From Bacteroidota bacterium (lineage in GTDB: Bacteria; Bacteroidota; Bacteroidia; 2-12-FULL-35-15): DNA of 64,000 nucleotides. The notes beneath the pieces are model-generated. The model made no database searches and had not been told where the DNA came from. It saw only the letters and a program-made list of their open reading frames with translations. Positions 37,417 to 48,400 of this stretch are shown here, in pieces. The stretch's first letter is position 1. Each line of letters begins with the position of its first letter. The position numbers and the translations under genes were made by a program. The stretch covers positions 17,082 to 81,081 of the forward strand of contig JADJHE010000017.1 in the NCBI GenBank assembly GCA_016707685.1. The letters run 5' to 3'.

Positions 37417-40400
37417 ATGAAACAAACGTTACAACACTTCTTGGTATGTATTGGTCTATTAATAGCGTCATTAACAACTAAAGCACAATGTGATGCTCCA
37501 ATAACATCTATGTTCTCAACAAACGGATTGGTGAATGCATCTGTTTTTGATCCCGTGAACAATGTTTACTATATAGGTGGTGATTTTACCGCTGTAAATA
37601 CCTTTTATACGCAAGGTGCTTTGGTTAATAATACATCGGGTGCACCTGACCGAAATTATCCTGTGGTAGCTGGATTAGGAACTAGCGTATTGGCATCTGT
37701 TTCGGATGGTGCAGGAGGATTTTATATTGGTGGGACGTTTACAACAGTAGGTGGTTTAGCCAGAAATCGTTTAGCTCATATAAACTCAGCAGGTCAGGTT
37801 TCAGCTTGGAATCCCAATGCAGATAATTCGGTAAATGCAATTGCTGTCAGCGGTTCAACGATTTATGTAGGTGGTGCTTTTGCAAATGTAGGTGGACAAG
37901 CAAGAAATTTTATTGCTGCTATTGATGCAACAACAGGCCTAGCAACAACATGGAATCCGAATGCAAATAATTCAATAAATGTTTTAGGAATAAGTGGAAG
38001 CACCTTGTATACAGGAGGTACATTTACTACAATTGGTGGTCAAGCAAGAAACAATATTGCAGCACTGGATGTTACAACAGGTCTTGCAACTGCATGGAAC
38101 CCGAATTCTGATTTTTTGATTAGCGCAATGGCTATCAGCGGAAGTAATGTTTATGTTGGAGGAACTTTTACAAATATTGGTGGACAAGCTAGGGCAAGAA
38201 TTGCGGCTTTAGATATGACAACAGGTTTAGCAACTGCATGGAATCCTGCTGCAAGTGCTCAGGTAAATGTTATTATGGTAAATGGAACCACAGTGTATGC
38301 AGGTGGTGCATTTACAAATATTGGTGGTCAGGCTAGAAATAGAATTGCAGGATTAAGTATTACAACTGGTCTTGCAACAACGTGGGATCCAAATGCATCT
38401 TCCACTGTTAGAGCTTTAGCAATGAACGGAACCAATGTATTGTGTGGTGGCGATTTTATAACAATTGGTGGTCAGACACGAAACCGTATTGCAGAAATTG
38501 ATGCAGCTGGGTTAGCTACAAGCTGGAATCCGAATGCTAATAGTTCTGTATTTACATTAACAAAAGATGGGGCGAATACCTATGTAGGTGGCGTTTTTGC
38601 TACCATTGGTGGGGTTGCAAGAAATAGAGTAGCAGCATTGGATGCAACAACAGGGGTTGCTACGTCATGGAATCCCGATATAAATAATTCAGTTTATGCT
38701 TTAGCTTTAAGTGGAACAACCGTATATGTAGGGGGATTATTTACTACAGTTGGCGGTACACCAAGAAATAGAATTGCAGCAATTAACTCAACAACCGGAG
38801 TTGCCTCCTCTTGGGACCCAAATGCAAGTGCAAGTGTGAATGCAATAGCGGTAAGCGGGTCAACAGTCTATGCAGGTGGTGCGTTTGCTACGATAGGTGG
38901 ACAGGCGCGAACTCGAATTGCTGCATTGGATGCAACTACGGGATTGGCTACTGCATGGGATCCAAGTGCAGGCAATACGGTTAAAACTATTGCCTTGTCT
39001 GGCAGCTCTGTTTATATTGGTGGATTGTTTACTTCTGCTGGTGGTCAAGCCAGAAACAGAATAGCAGAAATTGATGCAACAACAGGATTGGCAACAACAT
39101 GGAATCCTACTGCAAGTGCAGTGGTAAATACGTTATTAGTTAATGCAGGGACAGTTTATGTTGGAGGTGCATTCAGCACAATTGGCGGTCAGTCCAGATT
39201 ACGAATTGCAGCAATTAGCACAGCAACAGGCCTAGCTACAACTTGGAATCCGAGTGCCGATGCACTTGTTTATGGATTAGGAGTAAGCGGTTCTACACTT
39301 TATGTTTCTGGTGCATTTACAACAATTGGTGGGCAAGCAAGAAATAGCGTTGCGGGACTGAATATAAGTGATGGATTAGCAACTAGCTGGAATCCAAATG
39401 TGGCAACTACAGTTTACACATTATGCGTTGGAACTCCAAGTATTTATATTGGTGGCGATTTTGCAAGTGTAGGAGGGAATACAGCAAATCGCAATTCCGC
39501 TGCATTTAGTTTTGGTGGAATCACCATTTCATCTCAACCTTCTAATAGTTCAATTTGTGCTGGCGCAAATACAAGTTTTTCAATTACTGCAACAGGAGTT
39601 ACTTCGTATCAGTGGGAAGTAAGTACTGATAATGGCGCTACTTGGAACAATGCAACAGGTGGTATTTATAGCAATTCAACAACAGCTACGTTAACATTAA
39701 CAAATGCTACTATTACCTATAATAATTATCAGTATCGTTGTGTTGTGTCTGGTGGAAGTTGTGCATCAGGTACACCTTCATCAGCTGCAACTTTAACAAT
39801 AAACAGTACTCCAACAATAACAGGCACAACTCCTGCTAGTAGATGCGGTACTGGAACAGTAGCATTGGGTGCAACTTCAAGTGCAGGAACAATTAATTGG
39901 TACAGTGCATTAACCGGTGGGGCTTCCTTAGGAACGGGGATTTCTTTTACCACACCAAGTATAAGTTCAACAACAACTTATTATGTTGATGCTACAAATG
40001 CGGGTTGTACTTCTTCCCCACGAACAGCCGTTATTGCAACGGTAAATTCTACACCTACTATAACAGGTACAACTCCAGCTTCAAGATGTGATACAGGAAC
40101 GTTAACTTTAGGAGCAAGTGCGAGTGCAGGTACTATTAATTGGTATGATGCATTAACAGGTGGTACTTTAGTTGGTACAGGAGCTTCTTTCACAACTCCG
40201 AGTATCTCCATCACAACAACTTATTTTGTTGAAGTAACAAATGCTGGTTGTACATCAAGTCCAAGAACTGCAGTAGTTGCTACCGTTAATCCAACACCTA
40301 CAATATCTGGAACAACTCCAGCAAGCAGATGTGGGACAGGAACAGTAACATTAGGAGCAGCAGCAAGTGCAGGTACTATTAATTGGTATTCAGCTTTAAC

Positions 40401-43400
40401 TGGTGGTACCTCTTTAGGAACAGGAGCATCATTTACAACGCCAAGTATTAGTTCAACTACAACCTATTACGTTGATGCTACAAATGCAGGTTGTACTTCG
40501 TCTCCTCGCACTGCGGTTATTGCTACAGTTAATACAACACCAACCATAACAGGAACTACACCAGCAACACGTTGTGATGCAGGAACACTTGTTTTAGGTG
40601 CAACAGCAAGTGCTGGTACTATTAATTGGTACGATGCACTAACAGGTGGAATCTTGGTTGCTACTGGCACTACTTTCACAACACCAAGTCTTAGCTCAAC
40701 AACTACTTATTTTGTTGAAGTAACGAATGCCGGTTGTACTTCATCTCCAAGAACATCAGTTGTGGCAACTGTAAATACAACTCCAACAATTACTGGAACA
40801 ACTCCAGCAAGTAGATGTGGAGTAGGTACTGTTACGTTAGGTGCAATAGCTAGTGCTGGAACCATTAATTGGTACGATGCATTGACAGGCGGAACTCTTG
40901 TAGGAACTGGTACTTCATTTACAACACCAAGCATCGGTTCAACAACAACTTATTATGTAGAAGCAACGAATGCAGGTTGTACTTCTGCTCCAAGAATTGC
41001 AGTAATTGCAACGGTGAATAATACCGCAACCATAACAGGAACAACTCCCGATTCAAGATGTGATGCAGGTACCTTAACATTAGGTGCTACAGCAAGTACC
41101 GGAACAATCAATTGGTACGATGCGCCAACAGGTGGCACGTTGGTTGGAACAGGAACTTCATTTACAACACCAAGTATTAGTTCAACAACAACTTATTATG
41201 TAGATGCAACGAATGCCGGCTGTACTTCTGCTAGAACAGCAGTAGTAGCAACAGTTACGTTAACACCAAGTGTAACAGGCATAACTCCTGCAAGTAGATG
41301 TGATGCAGGTACGGTTTCTTTAGGTGCAACTACAAGTGCAGGAACCATTTCATGGTACGATGCATTAACAGGAGGCTTATTGGTTGGAACAGGTACTTCA
41401 TTTACAACACCAAGTATTAGTTCTACAACAAGTTACTTTGTCGAAGTAAGTAATGCCGGTTGTACTGCAACCCCAAGAGTTGAAGTGATTGCAACTGTCG
41501 GTGTAACTCCTACAATAACGGGGACAACACCCGCTTCAAGATGTGGGACAGGTACAGTTAGTTTAAGTGCAACTGCAAGTGCGGGAACAATTGATTGGTA
41601 TTCTGCTTTAACAGGTGGTACTTTAGTAGGTACAGGTACAACTTTCACAACACCTAGTATTTCATCAACAACAACGTATTACGTATCAACAACTGATGGT
41701 GGATGTTCTTCAGCTCCTCGAATTGCAGTTGTAGCAACTGTAACTCCAATTCCTCTTCGTCCAACCAACATTACACCAGCAGCAAATCTTACCATTTGTA
41801 GTGGTACTTCTACTGTTCTTACAGTTTCGGGTGTAGGTACAATTGGATGGTATAGTGCGGCAACAGGGGGTACTTATTTAGGTGGAGGAAATACCTATAC
41901 AACTCCAATCTTATTCGCAAATACAACATTTTATGCTCAAGATAGTACATGTGCAGCTTCTTCATTAAGAAGAGCAATATTAGTAAGTACAACTGATATT
42001 ATTGCTCCTGTATTTACTGCTGTATCTAATATTACTCAATCTGCTACTGTAGGACAATGTTCTGCAGTGGTAACATTTGCAGCTCCTGCTGCAACTGATA
42101 ATTGTACTGCTGTAACAATTACTAGTAATCATTTAAGTGGGGAAACATTTGCTGTCGGAACAACTATGGTCTTTGATACAGCAAGAGATGCTTCTGGTAA
42201 TACCACTATTCGTTCTTTTTCAATAACAGTTAACGATAACGAATTGCCTTCTATTGTTTGCCCTTCAGATGTATCCACATCTTTAGCGCCAGGAACATGT
42301 GTGGTAACAGGTTTGGTTTTGAGTAATCCTTCAACAACCGATAATTGCGCAATTGGATCAGTAACCAATAATGCACCTAGCACTTACCCGGTTGGTACTA
42401 CCATTGTTAAATGGTATGTAACAGATATTCATAATAATATCGATAGTTGCTCTCAGAATGTTGTTGTTACTGGTACACCAGCAGCTCCTCCAGCACCAAC
42501 AAATACTACTCCAGCTGGTAGTTTAACAATATGTAGCGGTAATACAACAACATTAACAGTAAGTGGAGTAGGGACTATTTCTTGGTACACAGCTTCTGTT
42601 GGTGGAACATATTTAGCATCAGGAGCAAGTTATACTACTCCTGTTTTATCAACTGCAACAACTTATTTTGTTCAAGATAGTAACTGTTTGGCAAGTGCTC
42701 GAATAGCAATAACTGTAAATGTGAATACAACACCTGCTATTTTATTTACATTACCATCCAACCGTTGTGATGCTGGTAGTGTGTCCTTGGAAGCTTCTGC
42801 AAGTGCAGGTACTATTAATTGGTACGATGCATTAACTGGTGGGAATTTAGTAGGAACAGGTACTACATTTACGACTCCAAGTATTAGTGCAACAACAACA
42901 TATTATGTTGATGTTGTAGATAACGGTTGTACATCATCACCTCGAGAGGCTATTGTTGCCACTATTTACAATACTCCAACAATTACTGGTACAACACCTG
43001 CTACTCGTTGTGGCTCTGGTTCAGTTACATTAGGTGCAACAACAAGCGCAGGTGTAATCAATTGGTATGATGCATTAACGGGAGGAAATTTAGTTGGAAC
43101 AGGTGCTTCTTTTACAACAAGCATTAGTTCTACTACTACTTATTATGTTGATGCAACAGTTGCAACTTGTTCATCTTCGCCTCGTGTTGCTATTGTAGCA
43201 ACAGTTAACCCAATACCTACAATCACTAGCACATCACCAGCAAGTGTTTGTGATGCCGGATCGGTTACATTAAATGCTACAGCAAGTGCTGGGACCATTA
43301 ATTGGTTTAGTGCATTAACTGGTGGTACATCTATAGCAGCAGGCACTTCTTATACAACTCCAAGTATAAGTGTAACTACTACTTATTATGTTGCGGCAAC

Positions 43401-45132
43401 AAGTCTTGGTTGTACATCATCGCCTCGAACAGCAATAACAGTTACGGTTAATACAACTCCAACAATTACAGGAACAACACCTGCTAGTCGTTGTGATGCT
43501 GGAACACTTAGTTTAGGTGCAGCTGCAAGTACAGGAACCATTAATTGGTACGATGCTTTAAGCGGTGGGAATTTAGTTGGAACAGGAGCATCGTTTACAA
43601 CACCAAGTATAAGTACAACTACTTCTTATTTTGCAGAAGTAAGCAATTTAGGTTGTACTTCTTCGCCTCGAACAGAAATTATTGCAACTGTAAATACAAC
43701 ACCAAGTATTACTGTAACAACACCTGCTAGCCGTTGTGATGCTGGAACACTTACGCTTGCAGCCGCTACAAGTGCTGGTACAATCAGTTGGTACGATGCA
43801 TTAACTGGTGGTAGTTTAGTAGGAACAGGCACATCATTTACAACTCCGAGTTTAAGTGCTACAACATCTTATTTTGTTGAATCAACGGACAATGCTTGTT
43901 CTTCTTCACCTCGAATCGAAATTATTGCTACAGTAAATACAACTCCAACAATTACTGGAACAACACCAGCTACTCGTTGTGATTCAGGAACACTTGTTTT
44001 GGGAGCAACAGGAAGTGCAGGAACAGTTAATTGGTATGATGCATTAACAGGAGGTGCTTTAGTTGGAACAGGTACATCGTTTACAACTCCAAGTATTAGT
44101 GCTACAACTTCTTATTTTGTGGAGGTGACAAATGCGGGTTGTACTTCTTCTCCGCGTACATTAATTGTTGCAACTGTAAATACAACACCAACAATTATAG
44201 GAACAACGCCAGCTAGTCGTTGTGATGCCGGAAATTTAATTTTAGGTGCATCAGCAAGTGCTGGAAGTATTAATTGGTATGACGCTTTAACAGGAGGTAA
44301 TTTGGTAGGTTCTGGCGTTTCGTTTACAACTCCTATTATAAGTGCAACTACAACTTACTTCGTTGAAGCTACTAGTTTAGGTTGTACTTCATCGCCTCGC
44401 GTAGCTGTGATTGCAACGGTTAATACAACTCCAACAATTACAGGAACAACTCCTGCAAGTCGTTGCGATGCAGGAGTACTTACTTTAGGTGCAAATGCAA
44501 GTGCCGGAACTATTAGTTGGTACGATGCATTAACTGCTGGTACATTACTTGGAACAGGAACTTCATTTACAACTCCTAGTTTGAGTACTTCAACAACTTA
44601 TTTTGTTGAGGTGAGCAATGCTGGTTGTTCTTCAAGTCCGCGCTTAGCTGTTTTAGCAGGTGTTACAATAATTGACACTTCTGTTACTACCGGAACTAAT
44701 AGTTTAACATCTAATCAGGTTGGAGCTTCTTATCAATGGTTAAATTGTACTACAGGGAATTCTGTTATTGCAGGTGCAACGAGTCAAACATACTCACCAA
44801 CAGTTAGTGGAACCTATGCTGTAATGATTGGATTAAATTCTTGTATTGATACCTCTGTATGTTCAGCGATTGTTATAATAGGAGTGGAGGAGTACGAGAA
44901 TATAAGCTTATCGGTTTATCCTAACCCTACTAGTGGAAAAGTTTATGTAACCTCAGCACCAAAAGGCGAGTACAAGGTGATAAATGAATTAGGCCAATCG
45001 GTCCATACGTTCACCTTAGAATCTGATGGTGATATCGAATTTAGTTTAGAGTCCTTTAATAACGGTGTTTATTATTTAATAGGAATACAAAACAATAAAA
45101 TAATCAGGAGTAAAATTATTATTGCAAAATAA
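37417..45132 (+). CDS. giant T9SS type-A surface protein with propeller repeats, Ig-like repeats and HYR domains
   Basis: The intact 2571-aa protein starts with a signal peptide (FLVCIGLLIASLTTKAQ). Residues ~100-700 hold twelve full 48-aa repeats plus two partial caps of the type GGxFTxIGGQARNRIAALDA, resembling delta-60/DUF5122 beta-propeller repeats. Then comes one Ig-like domain (VTSYQWEVSTDNGATWNN). Eighteen ~80-aa Ig-like domains follow in two blocks, nine before and nine after two HYR domains (IIAPVFTAVSNITQSATVG; LPSIVCPSDVSTSL). Each canonical unit has two Cys (SRC and AGC), a probable disulfide, and the core INWYDALTGG. The protein ends in a type-A sorting domain (LSVYPNPTSGKVYVTS). 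It should be an exported filament-like adhesin or enzyme-less scaffold. No PorP/SprF gene is adjacent. Confidence 0.92.
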   Translation: MKQTLQHFLVCIGLLIASLTTKAQCDAPITSMFSTNGLVNASVFDPVNNVYYIGGDFTAVNTFYTQGALVNNTSGAPDRNYPVVAGLGTSVLASVSDGAGGFYIGGTFTTVGGLARNRLAHINSAGQVSAWNPNADNSVNAIAVSGSTIYVGGAFANVGGQARNFIAAIDATTGLATTWNPNANNSINVLGISGSTLYTGGTFTTIGGQARNNIAALDVTTGLATAWNPNSDFLISAMAISGSNVYVGGTFTNIGGQARARIAALDMTTGLATAWNPAASAQVNVIMVNGTTVYAGGAFTNIGGQARNRIAGLSITTGLATTWDPNASSTVRALAMNGTNVLCGGDFITIGGQTRNRIAEIDAAGLATSWNPNANSSVFTLTKDGANTYVGGVFATIGGVARNRVAALDATTGVATSWNPDINNSVYALALSGTTVYVGGLFTTVGGTPRNRIAAINSTTGVASSWDPNASASVNAIAVSGSTVYAGGAFATIGGQARTRIAALDATTGLATAWDPSAGNTVKTIALSGSSVYIGGLFTSAGGQARNRIAEIDATTGLATTWNPTASAVVNTLLVNAGTVYVGGAFSTIGGQSRLRIAAISTATGLATTWNPSADALVYGLGVSGSTLYVSGAFTTIGGQARNSVAGLNISDGLATSWNPNVATTVYTLCVGTPSIYIGGDFASVGGNTANRNSAAFSFGGITISSQPSNSSICAGANTSFSITATGVTSYQWEVSTDNGATWNNATGGIYSNSTTATLTLTNATITYNNYQYRCVVSGGSCASGTPSSAATLTINSTPTITGTTPASRCGTGTVALGATSSAGTINWYSALTGGASLGTGISFTTPSISSTTTYYVDATNAGCTSSPRTAVIATVNSTPTITGTTPASRCDTGTLTLGASASAGTINWYDALTGGTLVGTGASFTTPSISITTTYFVEVTNAGCTSSPRTAVVATVNPTPTISGTTPASRCGTGTVTLGAAASAGTINWYSALTGGTSLGTGASFTTPSISSTTTYYVDATNAGCTSSPRTAVIATVNTTPTITGTTPATRCDAGTLVLGATASAGTINWYDALTGGILVATGTTFTTPSLSSTTTYFVEVTNAGCTSSPRTSVVATVNTTPTITGTTPASRCGVGTVTLGAIASAGTINWYDALTGGTLVGTGTSFTTPSIGSTTTYYVEATNAGCTSAPRIAVIATVNNTATITGTTPDSRCDAGTLTLGATASTGTINWYDAPTGGTLVGTGTSFTTPSISSTTTYYVDATNAGCTSARTAVVATVTLTPSVTGITPASRCDAGTVSLGATTSAGTISWYDALTGGLLVGTGTSFTTPSISSTTSYFVEVSNAGCTATPRVEVIATVGVTPTITGTTPASRCGTGTVSLSATASAGTIDWYSALTGGTLVGTGTTFTTPSISSTTTYYVSTTDGGCSSAPRIAVVATVTPIPLRPTNITPAANLTICSGTSTVLTVSGVGTIGWYSAATGGTYLGGGNTYTTPILFANTTFYAQDSTCAASSLRRAILVSTTDIIAPVFTAVSNITQSATVGQCSAVVTFAAPAATDNCTAVTITSNHLSGETFAVGTTMVFDTARDASGNTTIRSFSITVNDNELPSIVCPSDVSTSLAPGTCVVTGLVLSNPSTTDNCAIGSVTNNAPSTYPVGTTIVKWYVTDIHNNIDSCSQNVVVTGTPAAPPAPTNTTPAGSLTICSGNTTTLTVSGVGTISWYTASVGGTYLASGASYTTPVLSTATTYFVQDSNCLASARIAITVNVNTTPAILFTLPSNRCDAGSVSLEASASAGTINWYDALTGGNLVGTGTTFTTPSISATTTYYVDVVDNGCTSSPREAIVATIYNTPTITGTTPATRCGSGSVTLGATTSAGVINWYDALTGGNLVGTGASFTTSISSTTTYYVDATVATCSSSPRVAIVATVNPIPTITSTSPASVCDAGSVTLNATASAGTINWFSALTGGTSIAAGTSYTTPSISVTTTYYVAATSLGCTSSPRTAITVTVNTTPTITGTTPASRCDAGTLSLGAAASTGTINWYDALSGGNLVGTGASFTTPSISTTTSYFAEVSNLGCTSSPRTEIIATVNTTPSITVTTPASRCDAGTLTLAAATSAGTISWYDALTGGSLVGTGTSFTTPSLSATTSYFVESTDNACSSSPRIEIIATVNTTPTITGTTPATRCDSGTLVLGATGSAGTVNWYDALTGGALVGTGTSFTTPSISATTSYFVEVTNAGCTSSPRTLIVATVNTTPTIIGTTPASRCDAGNLILGASASAGSINWYDALTGGNLVGSGVSFTTPIISATTTYFVEATSLGCTSSPRVAVIATVNTTPTITGTTPASRCDAGVLTLGANASAGTISWYDALTAGTLLGTGTSFTTPSLSTSTTYFVEVSNAGCSSSPRLAVLAGVTIIDTSVTTGTNSLTSNQVGASYQWLNCTTGNSVIAGATSQTYSPTVSGTYAVMIGLNSCIDTSVCSAIVIIGVEEYENISLSVYPNPTSGKVYVTSAPKGEYKVINELGQSVHTFTLESDGDIEFSLESFNNGVYYLIGIQNNKIIRSKIIIAK
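37723..39510 (+). repeat. array of twelve 144-bp (48-aa) propeller-type repeats
   Basis: In-frame units share GGxFTxIGGQARNRIAALD and TTGLATxWNPNA. About 48 residues is right for one four-stranded propeller blade, so twelve full units and two partial caps could build two seven-bladed propellers (inference). Unit lengths vary by at most one residue. Confidence 0.8.
39808..41990 (+). repeat. first block of nine ~240-bp Ig-like repeats
   Basis: Eight canonical units (SRC ... INWYxALTGG ... TTTYYVxATNAGC) and one divergent unit lacking the SRC form. Units 1-6 alternate between two subtypes (RCG/YSAL-or-YDAL/YYVDA against RCD/YDAL/YFVEV), strongest in units 1-4, implying an ancient two-unit duplication. 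Encoded almost without indels, but synonymous codons differ widely between units. Confidence 0.85.
41992..42470 (+). repeat. pair of HYR domains between the Ig-repeat blocks
   Basis: Two consecutive ~80-aa HYR modules, each with PAATDNC/PSTTDNC-type Asp-Asn-Cys motifs and VGTTMV/VGTTIV followed by a Cys or aromatic strand. HYR domains are Ig-related and common in extracellular adhesins. Confidence 0.75.
42475..44670 (+). repeat. second block of nine ~240-bp Ig-like repeats
   Basis: One divergent unit (LTICSGNTTTLTVSGVG) identical in type to unit 9, then eight canonical units mostly of the RCD/YFVE subtype. The mirrored placement of the divergent units on either side of the HYR pair suggests that HYR insertion or block duplication shaped the gene. 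Confidence 0.85.
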
Positions 45133-45455
45133 CAGCTTTTTTAGAGCTGATTATTTTAAAAAATCAGTCAAATTTTTAGTGATTGATGCAAGAAAAAACA
45201 GGTTATAGTATAAAAATAATTTATTCGTCAGTAGAAAAGGTGTGTTTGTCGATTTTATTTAACTTTTTAAAAGCGATCTGTTTTACGCAAAGACTACTGA
45301 CAGTAGGTTGAAATCAGATGAAGATTATAAACATGTTAATTATTGCTAAAAACTGATGCAACCCATTTGTTTTTTTGATTGTCTGATTAACTAAATTGCG
45401 TACATTATTAAAAATGCTATTAGAAACTAAAAATTATATACAATTTAGAATAAAT
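45133..45455. other. 323-base intergenic region upstream of the SprB-like adhesin
   Basis: No gene seen. Just after the giant gene lies a weak stem (CTGATTATTTT/AAAAAATCAG, ~45157-45176) that might terminate it. TTTGTCGATTTT is at 45245-45256. A 13-nt palindrome CTACTGACAGTAG is at 45294-45306, with another half GTCAGTAG at 45227-45234. An earlier in-frame ATG at 45396 is rejected as start because the signal peptide begins at 45456. Confidence 0.5.
45294..45306. promoter_or_regulatory. 13-nt palindrome CTACTG-A-CAGTAG, candidate operator
   Basis: Perfect 6-bp arms around a single centre base, with a second copy of one arm (GTCAGTAG) 60 bases upstream. This spaced arrangement is what a dimeric regulator that forms a loop would need. 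Position, 150 bases before the SprB-like gene, fits an operator; no regulator is identified. Confidence 0.35.
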
Positions 45456-48400
45456 ATGAAAACAAAACTACTCTCTTATAGTTTTTATCTGTTGATTCTT
45501 GTAATGCTTTTTATGCCAAACAAGGCGGAAGCATCCCATGTTCAAGGTGGTAACCTTACGTATCAGTGTTTGTCAGGTAATCAATACCGTATTCGATTGG
45601 CCTTGTATCGCGATTGTGCAGGTATTGCTGCTCCTACAACGGTTTCTGTGAATTACCGTTCCGTATCATGTAATATAAATTTAAATGTTACTTTGAGTAG
45701 AATTGCTGGAACAGGTCAGGAGGTAACGCCTATTTGTCCAGGACAAGCAACCGTTTGTACGGGTGGAACACAGCCTGGTGTTCAGGAGTATATTTATGAA
45801 GGGATTGTAACACTTCCTGCTTGTTCCGATTGGGTAATGTCTTATTCATTGTGTTGTAGAAATACAGCTATTACAAATATTAATACACCAGGTTCAATGA
45901 ATATTTATATTCAAGCAACCTTAAATAATTTGGCATTTCCTTGTAATGATTCTCCAACGTTTACAAATCGTCCAGTACCTTTTATTTGTGTTGGTCAGCC
46001 ATTTTGTTTTAATAATGGTTCTGTAGATCCAGACGGTGACTCATTATCGTATACATTAATGACACCAATGCATACGGCAACAACAAACGTAACCTATATT
46101 GCTCCTTATAGTGCTAGTAATCCATTAGCATCCTCACCAGCACCAACTTTTAACCCTTTAACAGGGGATATGTGTGTTACGCCAACTTCTATCCAAGTAA
46201 CCGTTTTTGCCGTTTTGGTTCAAGAGTGGAGAAATGGTGTATTGGTAGGTAGTGTAATGCGTGATATTCAAGTTAGAACAATACCTTGTACCAACAACAA
46301 TCCTTCTTTAAATGGTATAAACAATACAGGTGCTTATACCATGAATGCTTGTGCGGGTAATCCAATTTCATTCAATATCCCTTCCTTTGATGCAAATACA
46401 TCTCAGAATGTGACATTGACTTGGAATGCGGGTATTACTGGTGCTACGTTTTCTCCAACAGGTGGAACAGGTGGAACTGCATCTCGTCCAACTGGTTTGT
46501 TTACATGGACACCAACATTAGCGGATGTGGGAGGGGTTCCTCATTGTTTTACGGTGAAGGTTACAGATAATAACTGTCCATTCTTTGGTAGTCAAACCTA
46601 TTCCTTTTGTATTACTGTTGGTGGATTTAATATCACACCAACCATTGTTCCTGCTATTTGTAACTCAGCAACAGGTTCTATATCTTTAGCAACTACAGCA
46701 GGTGTAACTCCCTTTACGTATAGTTGGACTCCAGCTGTAAGTACAGGACCAACAGCAACTAATTTAACTCCAGGAAATTATACATATACGGTTACTGATG
46801 CTACGGGTTGTATACGTACAGCAACTTTAACTGTTCCTTCCACACCAGGTGGAACACTTGCAATAAGTTCATTTACGAATGTTACGTGTAATGGTGCTAA
46901 TAATGGATCAGCTACAGTATCTTCTACGGGAGCATTCACAACACCCCTTACTTATGCTTGGACACCTACTGGTGGAACAGCTGCTACAGCAACCAATTTA
47001 GCTCCAGGCACATATACATGTACTGTTACTGATGTGAATGGTTGTACTGCAACTGCAACACAAGTTATAACTCAGCCTCCTGCATTAACAGTTGCCCCTA
47101 CATTTACCAATGTGGGTTGTTTTGGAGGAACTTCAGGAACTGCTACTGCAACACCAGCAGGTGGAACTGCACCGTATACTTATTTATGGTTGCCAGGTGC
47201 ATTTACCACTGCTTCAATTAATAACTTAGGAGTTGGAACCTATACAGTTACAGTTACAGATGCTAGAGGTTGTACAACAACAGGCACTGCTGCTATTACT
47301 CAGCCTCCAATATTAGCAATTACTTCATCTAGTACGCCAGCAAACTGCGGTCAAGCGAATGGTACAGCTTCCGTTACAGGTTCGGGTGGTTTTGCTCCAT
47401 ATACATGGTCATGGTCGAATGGGCAAACAGGCGCTAATGCTAATGCTTTAGCTGCTGGAACTTACACTGTTACAATTACGGATGTAAATATGTGTACACT
47501 CACAGCTCCAGTTACAGTGGGTAGTAATGCTGGACCAACTGCGGCTATTAATACATCAACAAACGTATCTTGTTTCGGTGGAAGCAATGGTAATGCTACG
47601 GTAACAATTACAGGTGGAACAGCTCCATTTACCTATTTGTGGAGTAATGGTCAAACAACTCCTACTGCATCGAATTTAGTAGCAGGTATTTATTCTGTTT
47701 CGGTTACCGATGCAAATGGATGTATTGCAGGTGCGAATATTACAATTACTCAACCACCACTTTTGGTTGCAAATGCGGTTAGCACTAATCCACTTTGTTT
47801 TGGTGGTGCTACTGGTACTGCTACTGCAAGTGCAGTAGGCGGAACGGCTCCTTATTCATATGTTTGGACTACTGCAGGTAGCCCAACATCATCAACTTTA
47901 ACAGCTTTAGTTGCGGGAACATATTCTGTGACAATTACAGATGCACTTGGTTGTATCCAAAATGCTTCTGTTACGTTAACAAATCCACTTACGCTTTCTA
48001 CTTCAGTAACCGTTACTCCAGTTACATGTTTTGCTGCTTGTAATGGAACGGCCCTTGCTACTGTTACTAATGGAACTGCTCCATATACGTATGCATGGAA
48101 TAATCCAACAGCTCAAACAACAGCGAATGCTTCTGGCTTATGTGCAGGTTCATTTACTGTATCGGTTACCGATGCAAATGGTTGTCCTTCACAAGGTGTA
48201 GCTGTTATATCTCAGCCACCAGCATTCACAAGTAATATTTTCGCAACAGGAAACTTAACATGCTTTGGTGTGTGTACTGGTTTTGCTCAAATAACGGCAT
48301 CGGGTGGAAGTGCTCCTTATACTTATAGTTGGATGCCAGGAGGTATTACAACTCCTTCAGCTACAAACTTATGTGCTGGAACTTATACATGTACTGTTAC

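Noticed and set aside
39729..43832. Many antisense open frames of 60-85 aa within the giant repeat gene
   Set aside because: They all read the same Pro/Val-rich pattern (PVNASYQLIVPAL) because they are the shadow of the Ig repeats; the plus strand has an intact 2571-aa frame with signal peptide and sorting domain.
39808..44670. CRISPR-like regular repeats
   Set aside because: The ~240-bp period is in-frame protein repetition with diverged codons; there are no short identical repeats with unique spacers and no cas genes.
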